NCBI GenBank assembly: GCA_038496445.1
Contig: JALMLS010000578.1
Span: 496,001-560,000, forward strand
DNA: 64,000 bases
Reading direction: 5' to 3'
Source: Trichosphaerium sp. ATCC 40318
Lineage: Eukaryota > Discosea > Flabellinia > Trichosidae
Shown: in pieces, positions 11,439 through 24,949 of the stretch
Layout of the letters: each line of letters opens with the position of its first letter
Position numbering within the stretch: the stretch's first letter is position 1
Notes under the pieces: generated by a model
Database searches by the model: none
Seen by the model: only the letters and a program-made list of their open reading frames with translations
Told to the model about the DNA's origin: nothing
Program-made: the position numbers and the translations under genes

Positions 11439-13321
11439 AGTCGACTTCAGATAGTGTTTTTTGTAATAGATAGGTTGTATTTTATTTTTTGTTTGATGTT
11501 AGTTACGAAAAGAGCCAAGAAACTTCAAGTACAAAGGTTGACAATTTCAAAGTGAGTCACGCATTTACTCCGCACGTGATTTTCTCGTGCATTTTTATGC
11601 TGACTCACAAATCTAGCAAAACAAGGACCTAGTAGAGTATCAGCTGCAGCAGTGATTTGCTAAAGCTTGTTTGGTTGAACAATACAAACTACGTTGAGTT
11701 GATTGAAATCCACATGTTTTCTTAACATTAACAAGTTAAAATAAAAACACCAATCAGCTGTTATTTTGATACACGTTTGTTTTTAGCGTGCATAAAAAAA
11801 CGTCAATGACTTGTATTCAGCACCTACTCTTCAAATACTCCTTCTACAATCTCATACTTAGAACTACCACTATAGTTCTCAATGTACGTCAACAAGAAGG
11901 TAAGATAATAGTCATTCAAGCTATCTCACAACTGTGGCTAGACGTCCATTGTTCCCGAAAATAATAAGCACCTCGCTCCGTTCAAATAGCTTGTAAGAGG
12001 TTAATTGGTGTTTTATCTTCCTTCGCGTACGTTCCATCTTGTTTTCGCCTTTGAGAGGCCACTTCTGTTCACTACCTTCATTGCGTAGCTTTCGCACGTC
12101 CCAGTGTCAGTGCAAGTGATAGTGATCCGAGTGATCCTGTTCTGAGAAGATACTTCATGCTGTTTCAATGTAAACCTGCAAAATTATGTGCCAATAGTTT
12201 TATACTCTACACCGTTGGGTCCAAAGATTCAAATATTTTAGGAGTTACTGCTCTCCTCATCGCCAACGCGATTTGACGATTAGACGCTTGGGGTCTATAA
12301 TACTCGTATTTTGGGGGTTCCTAGCAGTTCACGCCAACCAATTTGGGTGCTAGGCAAACCCCTGTACTAGTCTAGGGGTTGGTGGATAAACGGCGTCTTT
12401 GAGGGCTTCCGCAGTAGCTGTCTCCAGTCCTTTGAGGTATACCAGTTCATACGGTATACCTAGCCTTGTAGCTAAAGCATTTGCTATTTGGTGAAAGAAC
12501 TGCTGAAGTGGAGCTGGATATAGCTACTGCGGAACCCCCAACAATGGTCTATTCAAATTATAAGTTCAGACATGTTGAAATAGCTTTCCCTTAAATAGCT
12601 TCAAAGAAATGACACTCAATCAATCTGCCAAACTATTGAGTTAAAATACATTAGTTAAGACTCTATCAACCACGACTGCTCGTGTCAAAAAATAATCAAG
12701 CAAACATTGAGGAGGTAATTTGCTATTGTACTGCCGTTCGCTTTTGCGGAACCGATTTTGAGCTACTGTTTTTTGTTGCTTAATGTTGTCAGTATCTTTG
12801 TCGTAACTGCAGAGCGTATTTGTTAATCTGTAGCTAGTATAACAAAATGTATATCACATTCAGAACTACTAATCTTGTGCAGTAATAGGTATTGGTAACG
12901 TCAGAAGCAACAAAGTATTTGTTAAGGTGATTTAGGTCAACTCAAGAGAAGGTTAAGTACTATTGTGTTGTATTGCCTGAATGTATAAAATTATGCCTTG
13001 ACTTTTGTGGCAATATTGATGACAATATCATTGCGTAGACCAGGTGAATAACTGTTGACTGAGGCAAATACCAACTTGACTTTTTAGCTTGCTTAGAGCA
13101 AATTGAACTAAGTGTATGCGTCTTCACTTTTACATTTCTTCTGTGGTAAAGCCTCAAAGGGTTTACTCATCACCACAGCAAGTAGGTAACACCTGTCAGG
13201 ACCTCGAATTTAATAAGTTTGACTAACTTATTATTTACCTCATAAGCCCTCTCCCTAAGGGATGAAAATTGAAGTATGTATAACAGGCAACAACAGTTTT
13301 ATTACGAGAATGACATATTTT
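11439..13321. other. Non-coding region with one GC-richer structured block
   Basis: About 1.9 kb between the starts and ends of neighbouring minus-strand genes. Most is AT-rich with no coding exon. A possible two-exon mini frame starts at about 11881 (MYVNKK, GTAAG donor) and stops after 22 codons, too short to call. The exception is the block at 12312-12540, listed separately. Confidence 0.5.
12312..12540. repeat. Block of nested inverted repeats, GC-richer than its surroundings
   Basis: An outer 10-bp inverted repeat (TGGGGGTTCC at 12312, GGAACCCCCA at 12531) encloses four more: CCTAGCA/TGCTAGG (12320, 12348), AACCCCT/AGGGGTT (12357, 12374), TTCCGCAGTAGCT/AGCTACTGCGGAA (12407, 12522) and AGGTATACC/GGTATACCT (12435, 12453). 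On the minus strand an open frame of about 55 codons crosses it (LGIPYELVYLKGLE...), with more coding-like composition than the flanks. Candidates are a small foldback or MITE-like element, a structured RNA gene, or a relic of a foreign coding element. Confidence 0.5.
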
Positions 13322-16300
13322 TTACTGCTTTGGTTTGTTTGCTTCTTTAATAAGAGATCCATTCTTTTCACTCATGACAAGAATTGAGAATCTATCAACT
13401 GTGTTCAAGTCATTTGTCATTACAGACGTGTAATCAAATGCACCAGACAAGTCAGTATATCCATCCTTTAGACAAAAAGTCAGAGACAACAAACGAAGTT
13501 TGAAACATAAAAACTTGTGGTTCGTGCTTCAAGATGAGGATTTTGAGGTTTTGGTTCATTTTATTATTATCGTACCTTGAAGAACTTGGTGGTTCCGTTT
13601 GTATGTCTTGCGTATACTTTGATATATACTTTAGATATTGGTCTTCCTGTTGTTTTGTCTGTGACCTTCAACTGTCCATAGTTCTCAATGATATTGACGA
13701 ATAGAGAGTTTGAGAAGTATGCAGATGATTTGCGTGTACCAGCGGCTTGGATATCAATCTAACAAAACGTATGAGCACCAACACAAGCAAGGAGTTGTTG
13801 AAGATACAATAAACAAATCTGATTTATCACGTGATAACCAAGACTCAATTGAGTTGATTGGGAAAAAAAGGGTGAACGACTTACCATGACGTTACTGTTA
13901 TGGTACGCTTCTGGTAGATCAATAACATGACTGTTCGAGTGAGCAGGTAATTCTAAAGAGATAGTACTGTTGGACATGATATAGCCAAACTGATCAGTTG
14001 CTTTCTGTACGAAAGGTGAAGTGGAGAATAGAAGTTCGATATCCATTTTGAAGAAACTAACAGTTACATTCTAAACAAAGCGGTTTAGTAACAGCAAGAC
14101 TCAATGAGGGGCGTTTAAATAAACAGGTGTAATACATGTCAATACTATTGAGTAAAATAAAGTAATCAGTGTAAGCTTGTACCTTGAGATTTTGGTAGTC
14201 AATGTGGATCTTCTTGGATTCAACAGTGAAATCAAAGCTTGCTTGAGCAGATGCAAGTTTAGCTTGTTGCTGGTCACGAGATTTCTCATCTACTATCTCA
14301 ACAGAAGCTCCTATAAGATAAAATATTAGTCTTGGTTCAAACAAGGATGCTTCTTACCGTCGATTTCTGCAAGTTTCTGACGAACTGAACCAAATAGTTT
14401 GTTCCATCTTGGTACAGGATAATCAACATATCTATTGGATAAGTTAATTCTTTGTGATTGGCATACAAATGATGAAATGTTGTTCTTCTACGTACTTCTT
14501 AACCACTTCTCTGGCCACTTTAGGTTCGTCATTATAGAAGTCGAGGTATGCGGCAAGATAGTCATATTGTAACTTTGCTTGGTTGTTGTCTGTTTTACTC
14601 AAAGAAACACGTGCAAACATAGCTTTAGACTCATCGATACGATCTTGTATCAAAAGGTAGTAGGTGGCAGCCATTAGATCAGAAGCATCCATACTGACAT
14701 AGCACATATTGGAAAGGAACTACACAATATGTAAGAACTAAGAAACATAGAGAAAATACAAAAGAAAGAAGATGACTTTACCTTTTCGTATTGTGCCTTG
14801 AAACGATCGTTTAAGATCTCTCTTTTAGAACCAATAGCATGAGCTCTAGCGTTCACAAATGGGTTGTATTCCAAGTGTTCATAGGATCTTTGACGGACTG
14901 GGTCTAGTGATAAAAGAGGAGAAGTCATGTAAGGACCAACACGTTGCATGAAGGTCTTGTTGTACTGGAAGAAAATAAGCAATGACAAAAAACATTAAAA
15001 GTTGAACATACTTGGAGGTACTCCTTAGTAATCTTGACGTCTTTGTGGAGAACACCAAAAGACCAGAGAACTTTACTAAATGCTTTTTGTGCAGCTAGTA
15101 TGGATATCGCTTTAGAAAAGAAGTCAGCGTCCTTGAAACGCCAAGCCATCCTAAAATAAAAAGATCAGTTATGTATCTTAAGATTTCACGAAGAAAACAC
15201 GCTTAAACTGACGTGGTATGTTGTCAATATAATTGCAAGCAATTCAATAGTTGTAGTAGATGGTGGTTTAAAGTCTATCTTTGCAACGTACTTTGCAGTG
15301 TTGATGTCATGAACATTTTCCTTTTTAAGGAATTCAATGACTTGCTCACTAGTTCCGTTTTGACTTATCCAATCCCATGACTGTGTATCAACAATAGTAG
15401 GTTTCTCTACAACCTTCAAGGTGACCGGTTGAGCATATGCAACAACTAAAACAAAAGATAAGTCAAGAGAAGTTCAGAAACGCAAGAACAAGAAAAGAAA
15501 AAAAAAAATTATGTTGTACCTTTTTCGGATTGAGACACGTGAACAGGGAAGTGCTTGTAACTTCCTGGAGCAGGGAAGTAGAATTGGTAATCAATCGTTT
15601 GCGTTGAATAAGCACCAAGTGATATGAACTTAGACTTTGTAAAGAAGCCATTAGATACAGGGAATGAACCAACAGGTATCTGCATTAGAACTTCAAGTTG
15701 TTGTTTGGAGCATGAAACATTAGTGACAACAAGTTGACATCCATATACTTTCTTGTATATGAACTCTTCAGATACGTAGCGCTCGACTCTATTTCCATTA
15801 ACGGTATCATAACGTCTAGCAGGATCATAGAAGTTCTGGCCAACAAGGACGGGTTTTCTGCAACAAAGAAGTCAATATCATAATGAAAGAAAGAAAAACT
15901 TACCTATCGACTGGAGACTCGTTGATTTGTTTGTGGAAGATGATGACATCATTCTTTGGTTTTAATGTCATTGCATAGTCATTGTACTCAATATCATGCT
16001 CTTCAGCATCAGTAAAAGGCATATCAAGTACTAAAAAAAGAATAAGTAAGTCAACACTAAAACAAAAAAAAACGTTATCAAGCATGTACCTGACAGTGCG
16101 AACATCATTTCTGGAAATTGATTCGCTGCATAAGCGACGTTTGAGGATACAAAAGATGATTTTCTATCACGTTGAGCATAATCGCGCCAAAACGCGTTCA
16201 TAGATACAAGATGATTTGTAGGGGCAGTATTGTTATGTTTGTAGTAGTTCATCTCTGCATACTCCTAAGAAAAAAGTAAGAAAAAGCTATAATTCTAACT

Positions 16301-19300
16301 CCAGACGATGTATACCGACAAGGTGCAAGTATTCATAAAAAGAGTATCTACTTACCTTTGTCTTTGGTAGGCTCTTATGGAATACGACAGGGCTTTTATA
16401 TTCCTTTTCTTTTCGGTCTTTTCGTTGCATGCTTTGTTTCCTTCTTTTCGATTTTTTTCTGCTGCGAGGTACCGCAGACATAGGGGCGGCAACTTCAAGT
16501 TTTGCTGCACGATACATTGCCTGTGGTGCTTGAGGCTTATCTTTACCGCCAAGTTTAGGTGCATCTGCGTCTAAAGCACTTCCTTTTACAGCAGTATCGA
16601 ATAAACGGTTGAATCGGTCTACTTGTACAGGTAGTAAGTCATTTTTAGCTTTGACATAGTTTGCCTGTAATAACAAAAGCGTCAGCTATCAAAAAAAAAG
16701 AAGAAAAAAATACGAATAAAGTGTATTTCTTTGTAGTTTTATATCGTACCATCTCGTCATCTTCAAGAGCTTCACCGAGTAGAATTTGCTCAAAAGTATT
16801 AAGACGTTCAAACTCGACAGGTGTCATAAAGTCTTTGAGGTTACGTAGAGATAAAAGATAAGAATCCATGAATGTCTTTTCTTTCTTATTAGCAATATAT
16901 GGCTTAACAACATCCTTGAAGAATTTTTCATCCTAGAACACTCCATTACAAAAAGATCAAATGTGATGGATTTCTAAAACCGTACACATCTATAGATGAA
17001 GTAATTGAGTTCATGGCATGAGAACTCAGAGTACTTCTCACGCTTTTCTTCTTCAGTCATTTTCTTCCAGTTTAGAATAAACTTGAATTTATCCAAAGTT
17101 GAGTTGTTTGTCAAAGCAGTGAATAAAGAAAACACCTTTGTTTTGGTATCGTATATTTCAATTTTTGAAGTAAAGACATCTCTAACAGAGAAAGAAGAAC
17201 CAGGAGCGACAGTATCGATCTTTTTTTGCTCAGTAAAGTGACCTTTAAACAAAGTAATTAGTAGAAAGTTTAGTGATAAGTTATTTTACCATCTGCAGCA
17301 AGAGCGCGGTCGTTGTTCAAGCGCAAGTCCTTGTAAGCTTTTAGACCATTATTAGCAAAAACATGAACATGTGCAGCGCTTCCATCATCTATAGCAACAA
17401 CGCGAAGGTATCCTGAACCCTTCAACTCCCTAGATCAAAGTCAGAGATTTTTAAACAACTTTCTGCGTACTCTAGTGGGATAGTAATGTCTCCATTGTCA
17501 TCTACCTTGAGATTGTACATTACAACAGAACCTTGTGGTAGGAAGTCCAGGTTATGATCTTGTAACCCAGAAGGCTTAGTACGAGATAAGCTCTGCAGGG
17601 GAGCTGCACATGCTGCCATACTACGACAGCTAAAAAACAATAAATTTTTTCAAAACAAGCATACAAATAATCCCTACCTATTCAAGCTCTCTGTACCGTA
17701 TTTTTCGTTAGACCTCAATACTTCTAGAGAGGTTAGAGTATCTTGAATAGCCCCTACAGCACTAGTTAGCATAAACTAATCCATTTAGACAAAAAACTCA
17801 CAAGGGTTAAGTAGCATAGAAGGACGTGGCAAAGTGTTTCCTTTTTGAAATAACAAAGTTAGAATAGCTTTTACATAAGTTATAGTTAATCAAATACCTG
17901 CGTATATCTTAGCGTATTTCCTATCAAGGATGTATCTATACTCATCACCGAGTTTTCTACCCGATAAGTAACGACATTCATTGGTAGTGAATTGCTTAGA
18001 AGCAAGTGGACTTAACGGGAACTGTGCCAATGAATTGACAACATTGTGGCTAGGCAGGAAGTGTGATGCTAGGACATGTACTCGTGTACGTTCTGTGCTA
18101 TTGTGAACAGTGATTTTTAGAGCTTTTTCAGTCACTTTTGCTTCAACTTGAACATCAACATCACGAGCCTCTACAAAGAAAAAAATGAGGAAAAAAAAAT
18201 GGTTTAGCATTTTTTATACATACGTTCCAGGATTCTGCATTTTCCGAAGATAAATGATGAAGCTTTCTTTCCTTTGGATACATTGATAGCAATTGTAAGG
18301 CTATCATTGTCTTTTAGACAAAGTGAATATTTTCCTTGTGTAAGATCCTTAATCTTCAAGTATCCATCTTCAAGGCGAATTTTATCGAAACAATTGCGAA
18401 CAACATAGCCAGAAGCTCCTTTCTCCAAAAGAGATACGGAGTTTACTGATAGTCCACCTAGCGAAGCGTTAATAATTAAGAATGAAAATGACATGCAAAG
18501 TCAATTTTATCGTTTGTATCAAAATTCAAAAAAAAATCAGAAGCGTACATCCGTAAATATCATTGAAAGGTACAATGACGTCCTCTCCTTCAGCAGCTGA
18601 TATTACCTTTGGGTATGAATGCCAGTTTTTAGGTAGGTTCCAACTACGTTATAATCAGATATGTACTAACTCAGGAGGTGCAAAAATCAAATACTTACGT
18701 ATACTGTGTTGTAACAGACGAAATATCTTTAAGCTGACCCAATTGAACTTTACCAAAGCTATCAGTTTGAACAGAATACGTAAGATAGTTGGAAAAAAAG
18801 CGCGACTTCAAGGTAACAGAGACAACTTCATTAGGCTATTAAAGAGAGTAAGAAACTTAACAAAAAAAACAGAAAAAAAAAAGAAAATAAAGGTGAATCT
18901 TTTGGTTTTGCGTACAATAGGTTCTCCGCTTCTTCCAATAACCTCAAGAACATATCCTGTAGCATCTCTTGCCAAGATATGATCTTGAGTTTTCGCATTC
19001 CCATCAATCTTATTAATGACAAAAGAAGAACTTTTGTTAAACCCTTGCTTGGCACCATCAGATGTACGTGTAACAGATGAGGTCAATTGGAAGGTAATTG
19101 ATCTAAAGTAACGGAGTAAGCACATAATACTGTAAACTACTTGCATGGTGAGTGGTACCTTAGTCCATCAGGAACATTGAATTCGTAAGTTGAGTCTTTA
19201 TCAGCAAATAACTCAAATTTTGGCACACTCTTTGTCGATTCAGTGCCATCAGCATCGTTTGTTGTAATCTTAAGAGTAACATCTTCCAATTTTGATATTG

Positions 19301-21977
19301 GACATAATTTATCGTTGATGTAAAGCTTTGGTGAGATAACAACTTGAGCTTTGTTGCCTTTAAGAAGTGTTTCTCTAACATCGAGTTATTTTGTTATTTC
19401 AACGAAAATAAATTGTATTTGAAGCTAGTTAACGGGCACTTACCTGTCAACGTATATGCCAGCATGAAATGAGTAAGATTCAGTTTTATGATTAAATCTA
19501 CCAAGCGTTGTAAATCCACCATGTGTCAAAATGATGTTTTGTTCTCCTTTAGATGAAGTGAAAGGCACTAAAATCTCTCCATCTTCATCAGTTTCGAAGG
19601 CATGGCCAGACAGTATCATCTTAACAGGCTAAATTTCAAACAATGTCAACCTTGTGAACCACGTGGACTAGAATAAAGAACGTACAGAAAGTGGCTTATC
19701 AGATTCATCAAAAAAGGTAAAAACATGTCCACCATAAGTAAGACGATCAATATACTTGATTTGACCTTTGATAACAACAGCTCTACTGCTCTTTCCTCCA
19801 CCAATAAACTCAATAACATACATTCCTCTATCTTTGATCTTATCGAAGGTAAATGACCTGTTAACACGCTTGATTGGCGCTTCCTAAATGAATAAGTTAA
19901 ACAAGGTCTACTATCGCACGTGACAAACTTACTTTATATTTTTCAACAAACTCGTGGTTTGCTACTAGACCATCAAGGTTGATTCCTGTAGTAACTTCTT
20001 GGTTGTTCTCCATATAATAGTTAAAAGTATTGATATGGTACACCTTTACTAGGAGTGTCTTGACGTTCTTTATCCAGACTTTAAGCTCAACTTTTTCATC
20101 AGTTTTAAATCCTTTCGAATTTGTTTCATCAAACTCAATATCAACTCTAGATTTTAACTCGGCTATACAGAATAACAGTTAGCGTTACCCTTGGAGGAGG
20201 TAATCTTAAATTCTCGAAGCGTACCCAAGTAAGCTGGTGAGTTAAGCGTCTTGAACCACTTATCAGCATCACCTTCTCCTGCAAGGAGGTTTGAGGTAAC
20301 CCAGAGCTTTGTGAGGTAATTGTCCTCGAAAAAGTTGGAAAAAGCAGAAACAGACTCAGCGCCTTTCAAGTAATGCAATAGAAGCGTTCTACCTAAAGTG
20401 AATGTAAGAGCACTGCCTGAGGTTCATTTCCCTATTGTTAACGTACAAAGTTCGCTGTCTTCAGTGCTACTGACAGATCTCAAGCTACCAACCCTAGGCA
20501 AACCGAAATTGATAATTCTAAGGCAAAATAAGTACAAAATACTTATTTTTTTGATTTAGTCTTACTTCTGAGCTTGAGATTGTAGCTTCTTCAGCATTTC
20601 GACGTTACCATCAGAACGTTGTGCAGGGAACTGCAAATAAGTTGTAAAATCTTTATTGTTGTAAACACCTGTTTCTATGCCGAGCTTCAAGATATTGTAC
20701 ATTACATTAACCTATTAAAAACACGTGTCAGATTTCAGTACACAAAAACCATCATTTGATGCTCACCTTGTGTCCCATAAAGGCATCGCTGAGTGTCATA
20801 ACGAAGTCCTTGAGGCGGTTCAAGTAAGCTGTACGGACTTGGATATCATTTGGATCACAATCAGGATTGATTTCAAGATGTTTGACATAACTATCTACCC
20901 AGTGTCCGTTGTTACGCATATCATGATGTTTGCTCATTTTAGCGAGTTCTTCAAGCTGTGACTTTGTCAAGTTTGAAAAAATAGGGAATCTAGTAGGTGA
21001 ACGGTTTTTGTCCGCTATAACTGCACCATAAAGCTTCATAAGGTTAGGATGGTCAGGGTGCGCAACTCTACAAGGTGAACATAAGCATTAAAAAAAAAAA
21101 CCGTTGTAAAAAAACGTGACGATCATTTTTTTTCTTACCTTTGAAGAAGCAAGTGTTGCTGCTCTGTAGATAGGCTACTATAGCAATCAAGCAAACGAGT
21201 AGTAGTAGGAGCATTACTGACGAAATTTTGAAGCCTGTTTGTGTATTTGAGAGCTGAGGCCTTTTGCTTTTCCCAAGAGAAAGCATCTACAATGAAAAAA
21301 AAACCGTAAGAAATTTTTTTTTTTCAATATTGTCTCGTCTACCTTGGTCGAGCGTGCTTGGGTATGTGGAAGGCCGAACACCACGTGAAGAACTCTTGGA
21401 ATAATTATAACTCAAGCCAACTGTCTTCTTTAGCCAATTCCATATTTCATCCTGGTCTTTTTGTTGAGAGAATCGGCTCAAGTTAAACCTAGAGAATTCG
21501 TTGGGTTTTGATAAGATTAGTTGAAAAAATATGTACCTGGCCTCCATTTGCTTGTAAAGTTCATCGATTTTGTCATCTTGAGATTCCAAGTACTTAGAGA
21601 GCGTGAGACAAGAAATATCTTTCGATAAACTATTTAACGTTAAAAGACGTACCGCTTTTAGTTCCTTTTTAATAAGGGACTCGTTTTTACCGCCTAACTA
21701 GCGTAAGAATTAAATAAAGACTTAGCTGACCAAAAATACCTTCGTTGGTTTGAATGAGGTGGAGGAGCGTGTAACGATAGTATTCTTTAGAGCCCTAGTA
21801 ACTTTTAGTGCGTTTATTTAACGAAATATTGAACGCTTACTCTCAAAAGTTGTTTAAGGGTTTCCCCGCGATTTTCTGAAAGAGCATAAAGCTCCTTGAA
21901 CGATACAGAGTCGTTTCTATAATTAAAGTTAAAAAATACGGTTAACGTTATAGTATAAAGAGTTGTTACCCCGACAT
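13322..21977 (-). CDS. Very large macroglobulin-like multidomain protein
   Basis: One gene in about 30 exons, roughly 2,200 residues by exon tally. The start (MSG at 21975-21977, then NDSVSFKELYALSENRG) and end (LIKEANKPKQ at 13322) frame a continuous series of exons joining in phase. N-terminal 400 residues are helical. The middle (about 20.3-17.4 kb) is a run of beta-sandwich domains resembling macroglobulin MG/MG2 modules: KTLLVKVYHINTFNYY, RGMYVIEFIGGGKSSRAVV, GHVFTFFDESDKPLS, DEDGEILVPFTS. Downstream lies a Lys/Arg-rich linker (SRKKSKRRKQSMQRKDRKEKE), more beta domains (RKPVLVGQNFYDP, GSFPVSNGFFTKS), a helical TPR-like section (LMAATYYLLIQDRID, AKLQYDYLAAYLDFYNDEP) and a final beta domain (GQLKVTDKTTGRPISKVYIKVYA). 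I see no signal peptide and no thioester motif, so a protease-trapping role is not supported. Function unknown. Confidence 0.75.
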
Positions 21978-22394
21978 TGTTGTTTATTGATTAAAAAACC
22001 ACAACACAGAATCAAAACCGAAACATAAACCAGCTGTTAAGTCACAAATAGTTAAGGAGACTAAAAACCGAAAGTAATTGCATGTGCTCTTTTTCCAGAA
22101 TGTAGGGAGTACTAAACGATATGCGTCCGGTTTTGTGAGCTTGACGCTATGCAAGCCTGCGCTAGATGTTTAAAACAAGCTAAAAAAGAAAGAAACAGCT
22201 GCACTATGTTTTTCTACCTGAACCAACCTATTGCGAGCTTTGGCACACACCAAGGTTTAGATAAACTTATCAGTACCAAAACTAAAGACTCAGCATGTTA
22301 GCTACTACTAGAAACCACGTTCTACAACGAGAGTCTTCCTTTCATAACAAAACTAAACTTGGTTTTTATTTTTTTTTACAACTTGAAGGTCATT
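21978..22394. other. Spacer upstream of the macroglobulin-like gene
   Basis: Presumed promoter of the large gene and 3' end of the GntP gene. No exon or repeat recognised. Confidence 0.45.
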
Positions 22395-24758
22395 TTACAT
22401 GGTTGATACCAACTCATGGACCATATCACTAGTCCTTGTCTCTCTTACCTTTGGTAAAAGTCTTTTGTACGTCGTACGACCCCTAAACAACGGTAAATTA
22501 AGCAAGCCACGCACTTCATGCATACCTTATTCGAAGCACTAATGCGACAATAGTCACACCAACAAACATTGCAACGCAGATAGAGAATCCAGCAATAAAG
22601 TTCAAGTATGTTATCCAACACTAAGCCAATGTAAGTAAAAGATATTGTATCGAATAACACGTGCCAATATTCCTCCTGCAACGCTCTACAAAAAAAAAAC
22701 AAAATAAGTTTCAACCCAAAAAAAAAGTTGTACTTACAACTACACATGTGCCTAATGTGTAAAGTTTTAGAGTTGTAGCAATCGGTAGATGATCGTATTG
22801 GCATATTAACCAAAAAAACGAGCCATTAACATGGGACCATCCAATGGCACCTAAACGGAGTATGTCAGACAAATAAAAAGACGCTGTGAGATTACCTGCG
22901 CCAATGGCTACAACCACAAGAGCGCGCTCAAATTTACCGTCAAACCCAAGTGGTACCATGAGAGATTTCATCACAGATGCAGTCGTCACAATAGCAACAG
23001 TTCCAGAACCTGAAAACGAAAATCAACGCTGTTTCGCATTGTAAATCATACCTTGTGCTAGGCGTATAGCAGCAGATATAATAATAGGTATCCAAATACC
23101 AAGGTTAGCTTTACTTAACGTATCACCAATGATACGACCAAGATCTGCTTCATCAAGGATCTTTCCAAATCCTCCACCAGCAGCGATGATCAAAGCAATA
23201 TTTGCCGCCTCAGCGATTCCCTTACCGACGACACCCTGCAATCAAGTAAGCCATGTTAATGCACATTTTTTGGGAAAGACATTTACCTTTGTAGATACTA
23301 TATCTGGAGTAAGTGTAGGCATCTGAAAGATTGCAATGAATACGCCAAGAAGCAATGCAATATTAGGATCTCCAACAAAAGAAATTGCGAATTTTAAATC
23401 GCCGCTACCAAAAGGTTCCTCCGGTAAGTTTGCAACAGATTGTAAACCTGATTAAAAAAGTGTTAACACGTGCTTCGGGAAATAAAAAGAATTCACTTTT
23501 AATAAGTTACTACTTGCCTATTAAAATCATTGGAACTGCTATTGGTGCAAAACACATCAACAAGTTTGGTTGTTTCTCTGGATCATGTGCTTGAAGGTCA
23601 GCCTAAAAAAACATTTAAAATGGACTCTACAACTGAACGCTTTACCTCTTCAACTTCTCCATCCGCGCCCAGGCGAGGGTCAACTGGTGTTCTATCGGCA
23701 TAGAGCATTGCAAACGTCCAACCAACGCTTGTTGTACCAAGAGCTATAACGAAACCAATGCCAATCACGTACGCAAGGTCAGCCTGTCAATGATAGTTAA
23801 GTGCCTTTAACAAAGCTTCTAAACTTACTTCCAGTATACCTGCAGCAGCTACTGGTCCAGGAGTTGGAGGAACAAGGCTGTGTGAAGAAAGCACACCAAG
23901 GCTCATTGCAATCAAAGGACCACTTAAATTAATACCTTTCGATTAAAACATCAATTTCTGCAGTTTTGACTCAGGGTTTCGCAAGAAACGTACCAGCTTC
24001 AACGCACAGAGTTCTGTTGAGTGGTGAAAGTAATACGAAAGAAGAATGAGCGAATACTAACAAGAGTGTTAGTGTACAAAGGTCACTACATATTTTTTTG
24101 AACCAACTCAACGTACCTGGAATCGAGACAATAAACCCAATGACGTTCGTGGCATACGCCACGTTTTTTCTACCAACAACCCATAATAAACTTCGCGCCA
24201 TCTTGTGAGCAGCACCTGATTCTGATATGAATTTACCTAAAGAACCCATTAAAAAAAAAAGGAACAGTTACCATGTTATCACTTTAAATTGTCACGTGAC
24301 GCGTAAAGCTTACCTATTATTGTACCATATACTATTATCAGACCCACACTACCCATTATATCACCAAATCCTTTATTAACATGATCAATAACTTCCACAA
24401 CGTTAAACCCTGATAGACATCCATACAGCAACGAGGCTAAACGTGTGAGAACAAAGTTTAAAAAAAAACTACTACAGTTTATGTCAAATGACTTTTCGGT
24501 TCTCCTTTTTTTCACGTGATATCTGAGCACGTTGTAGGCATTCTTTTGCGCTTTCAAAAACTTTTTTTTTATGTAACTTTGCACTTTTCTTCACGTGTTG
24601 TATGAAATGGCTGAAATACGAGCTAAACAATACATACCAATTATCAGCGTCAAGAATGGATGTAAGTGTAATAAAGCAGCCCATAAAACTATCAGAACTA
24701 TAACTAGACCAAGTAAGATCACTTTCCATAAGTCCAATGAGGTGTTAACGTCTTCCAT
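22395..24758 (-). CDS. GntP-family sugar-acid permease
   Basis: Polytopic membrane carrier of the gluconate:H+ symporter family, here split into about twelve exons. Start MEDVNTSLDLWKVILLGLVIV (ATG 24756-24758). Family features in order: LHPFLTLIIG, FGDIMGSVGLIIVYGTIIGKFISESGAAHKMARSLL, SHSLVPPTPGPVAAAG (the signature motif), ADLAYVIGIGFVIALGT, GKGIAEAANIALIIAAGGGFGKIL, LAQGSGTVAIVTTASVMKS, and a C-terminal ALVVVAIGAGNLTASFYLSDI. The last exons run through GVTIVALVLRIRG to a hydrophilic tail ending at 22395; one boundary near 22600-22735 is uncertain. GntP proteins are mainly bacterial and take up gluconate and related acids. The substrate here is unknown. It is divergent from the GH3 gene with 191 bases between start codons, suggesting joint control. 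Fully spliced, so any transfer is old. Confidence 0.88.
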
Positions 24759-24949
24759 AGCAGGAAGATTCGAAAGAATTGTTTGTAGTGTCAAAAACGG
24801 TGACTTAACGTTTCATCGTTCTTAGGGCTCTTACACGCATGCTTTACATATCTAGGTGGCGACATCTTTCTCAGAAACACTACTTGCATAGATATCTCTT
24901 TGTGAAACATTAAGTCACCCTACACGTGACATGCAAAAACTTTTCAGAA
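24759..24949. promoter_or_regulatory. Divergent promoter between permease and GH3 glycosidase
   Basis: Only 191 bases separate the two opposing start codons, so both core promoters must lie here or overlap. It contains an ACACGTGAC motif near 24924 and ACATTAAGTCACC. No clear TATA box. Confidence 0.5.

Noticed and set aside
11881-12000. Mini two-exon frame of 22 codons
   Set aside because: Too short and without homology; good splice-like signals also occur by chance in AT-rich DNA.
18563-18982. 139-codon plus-strand frame
   Set aside because: Antisense to exons of the macroglobulin-like gene, which join in phase on the minus strand.
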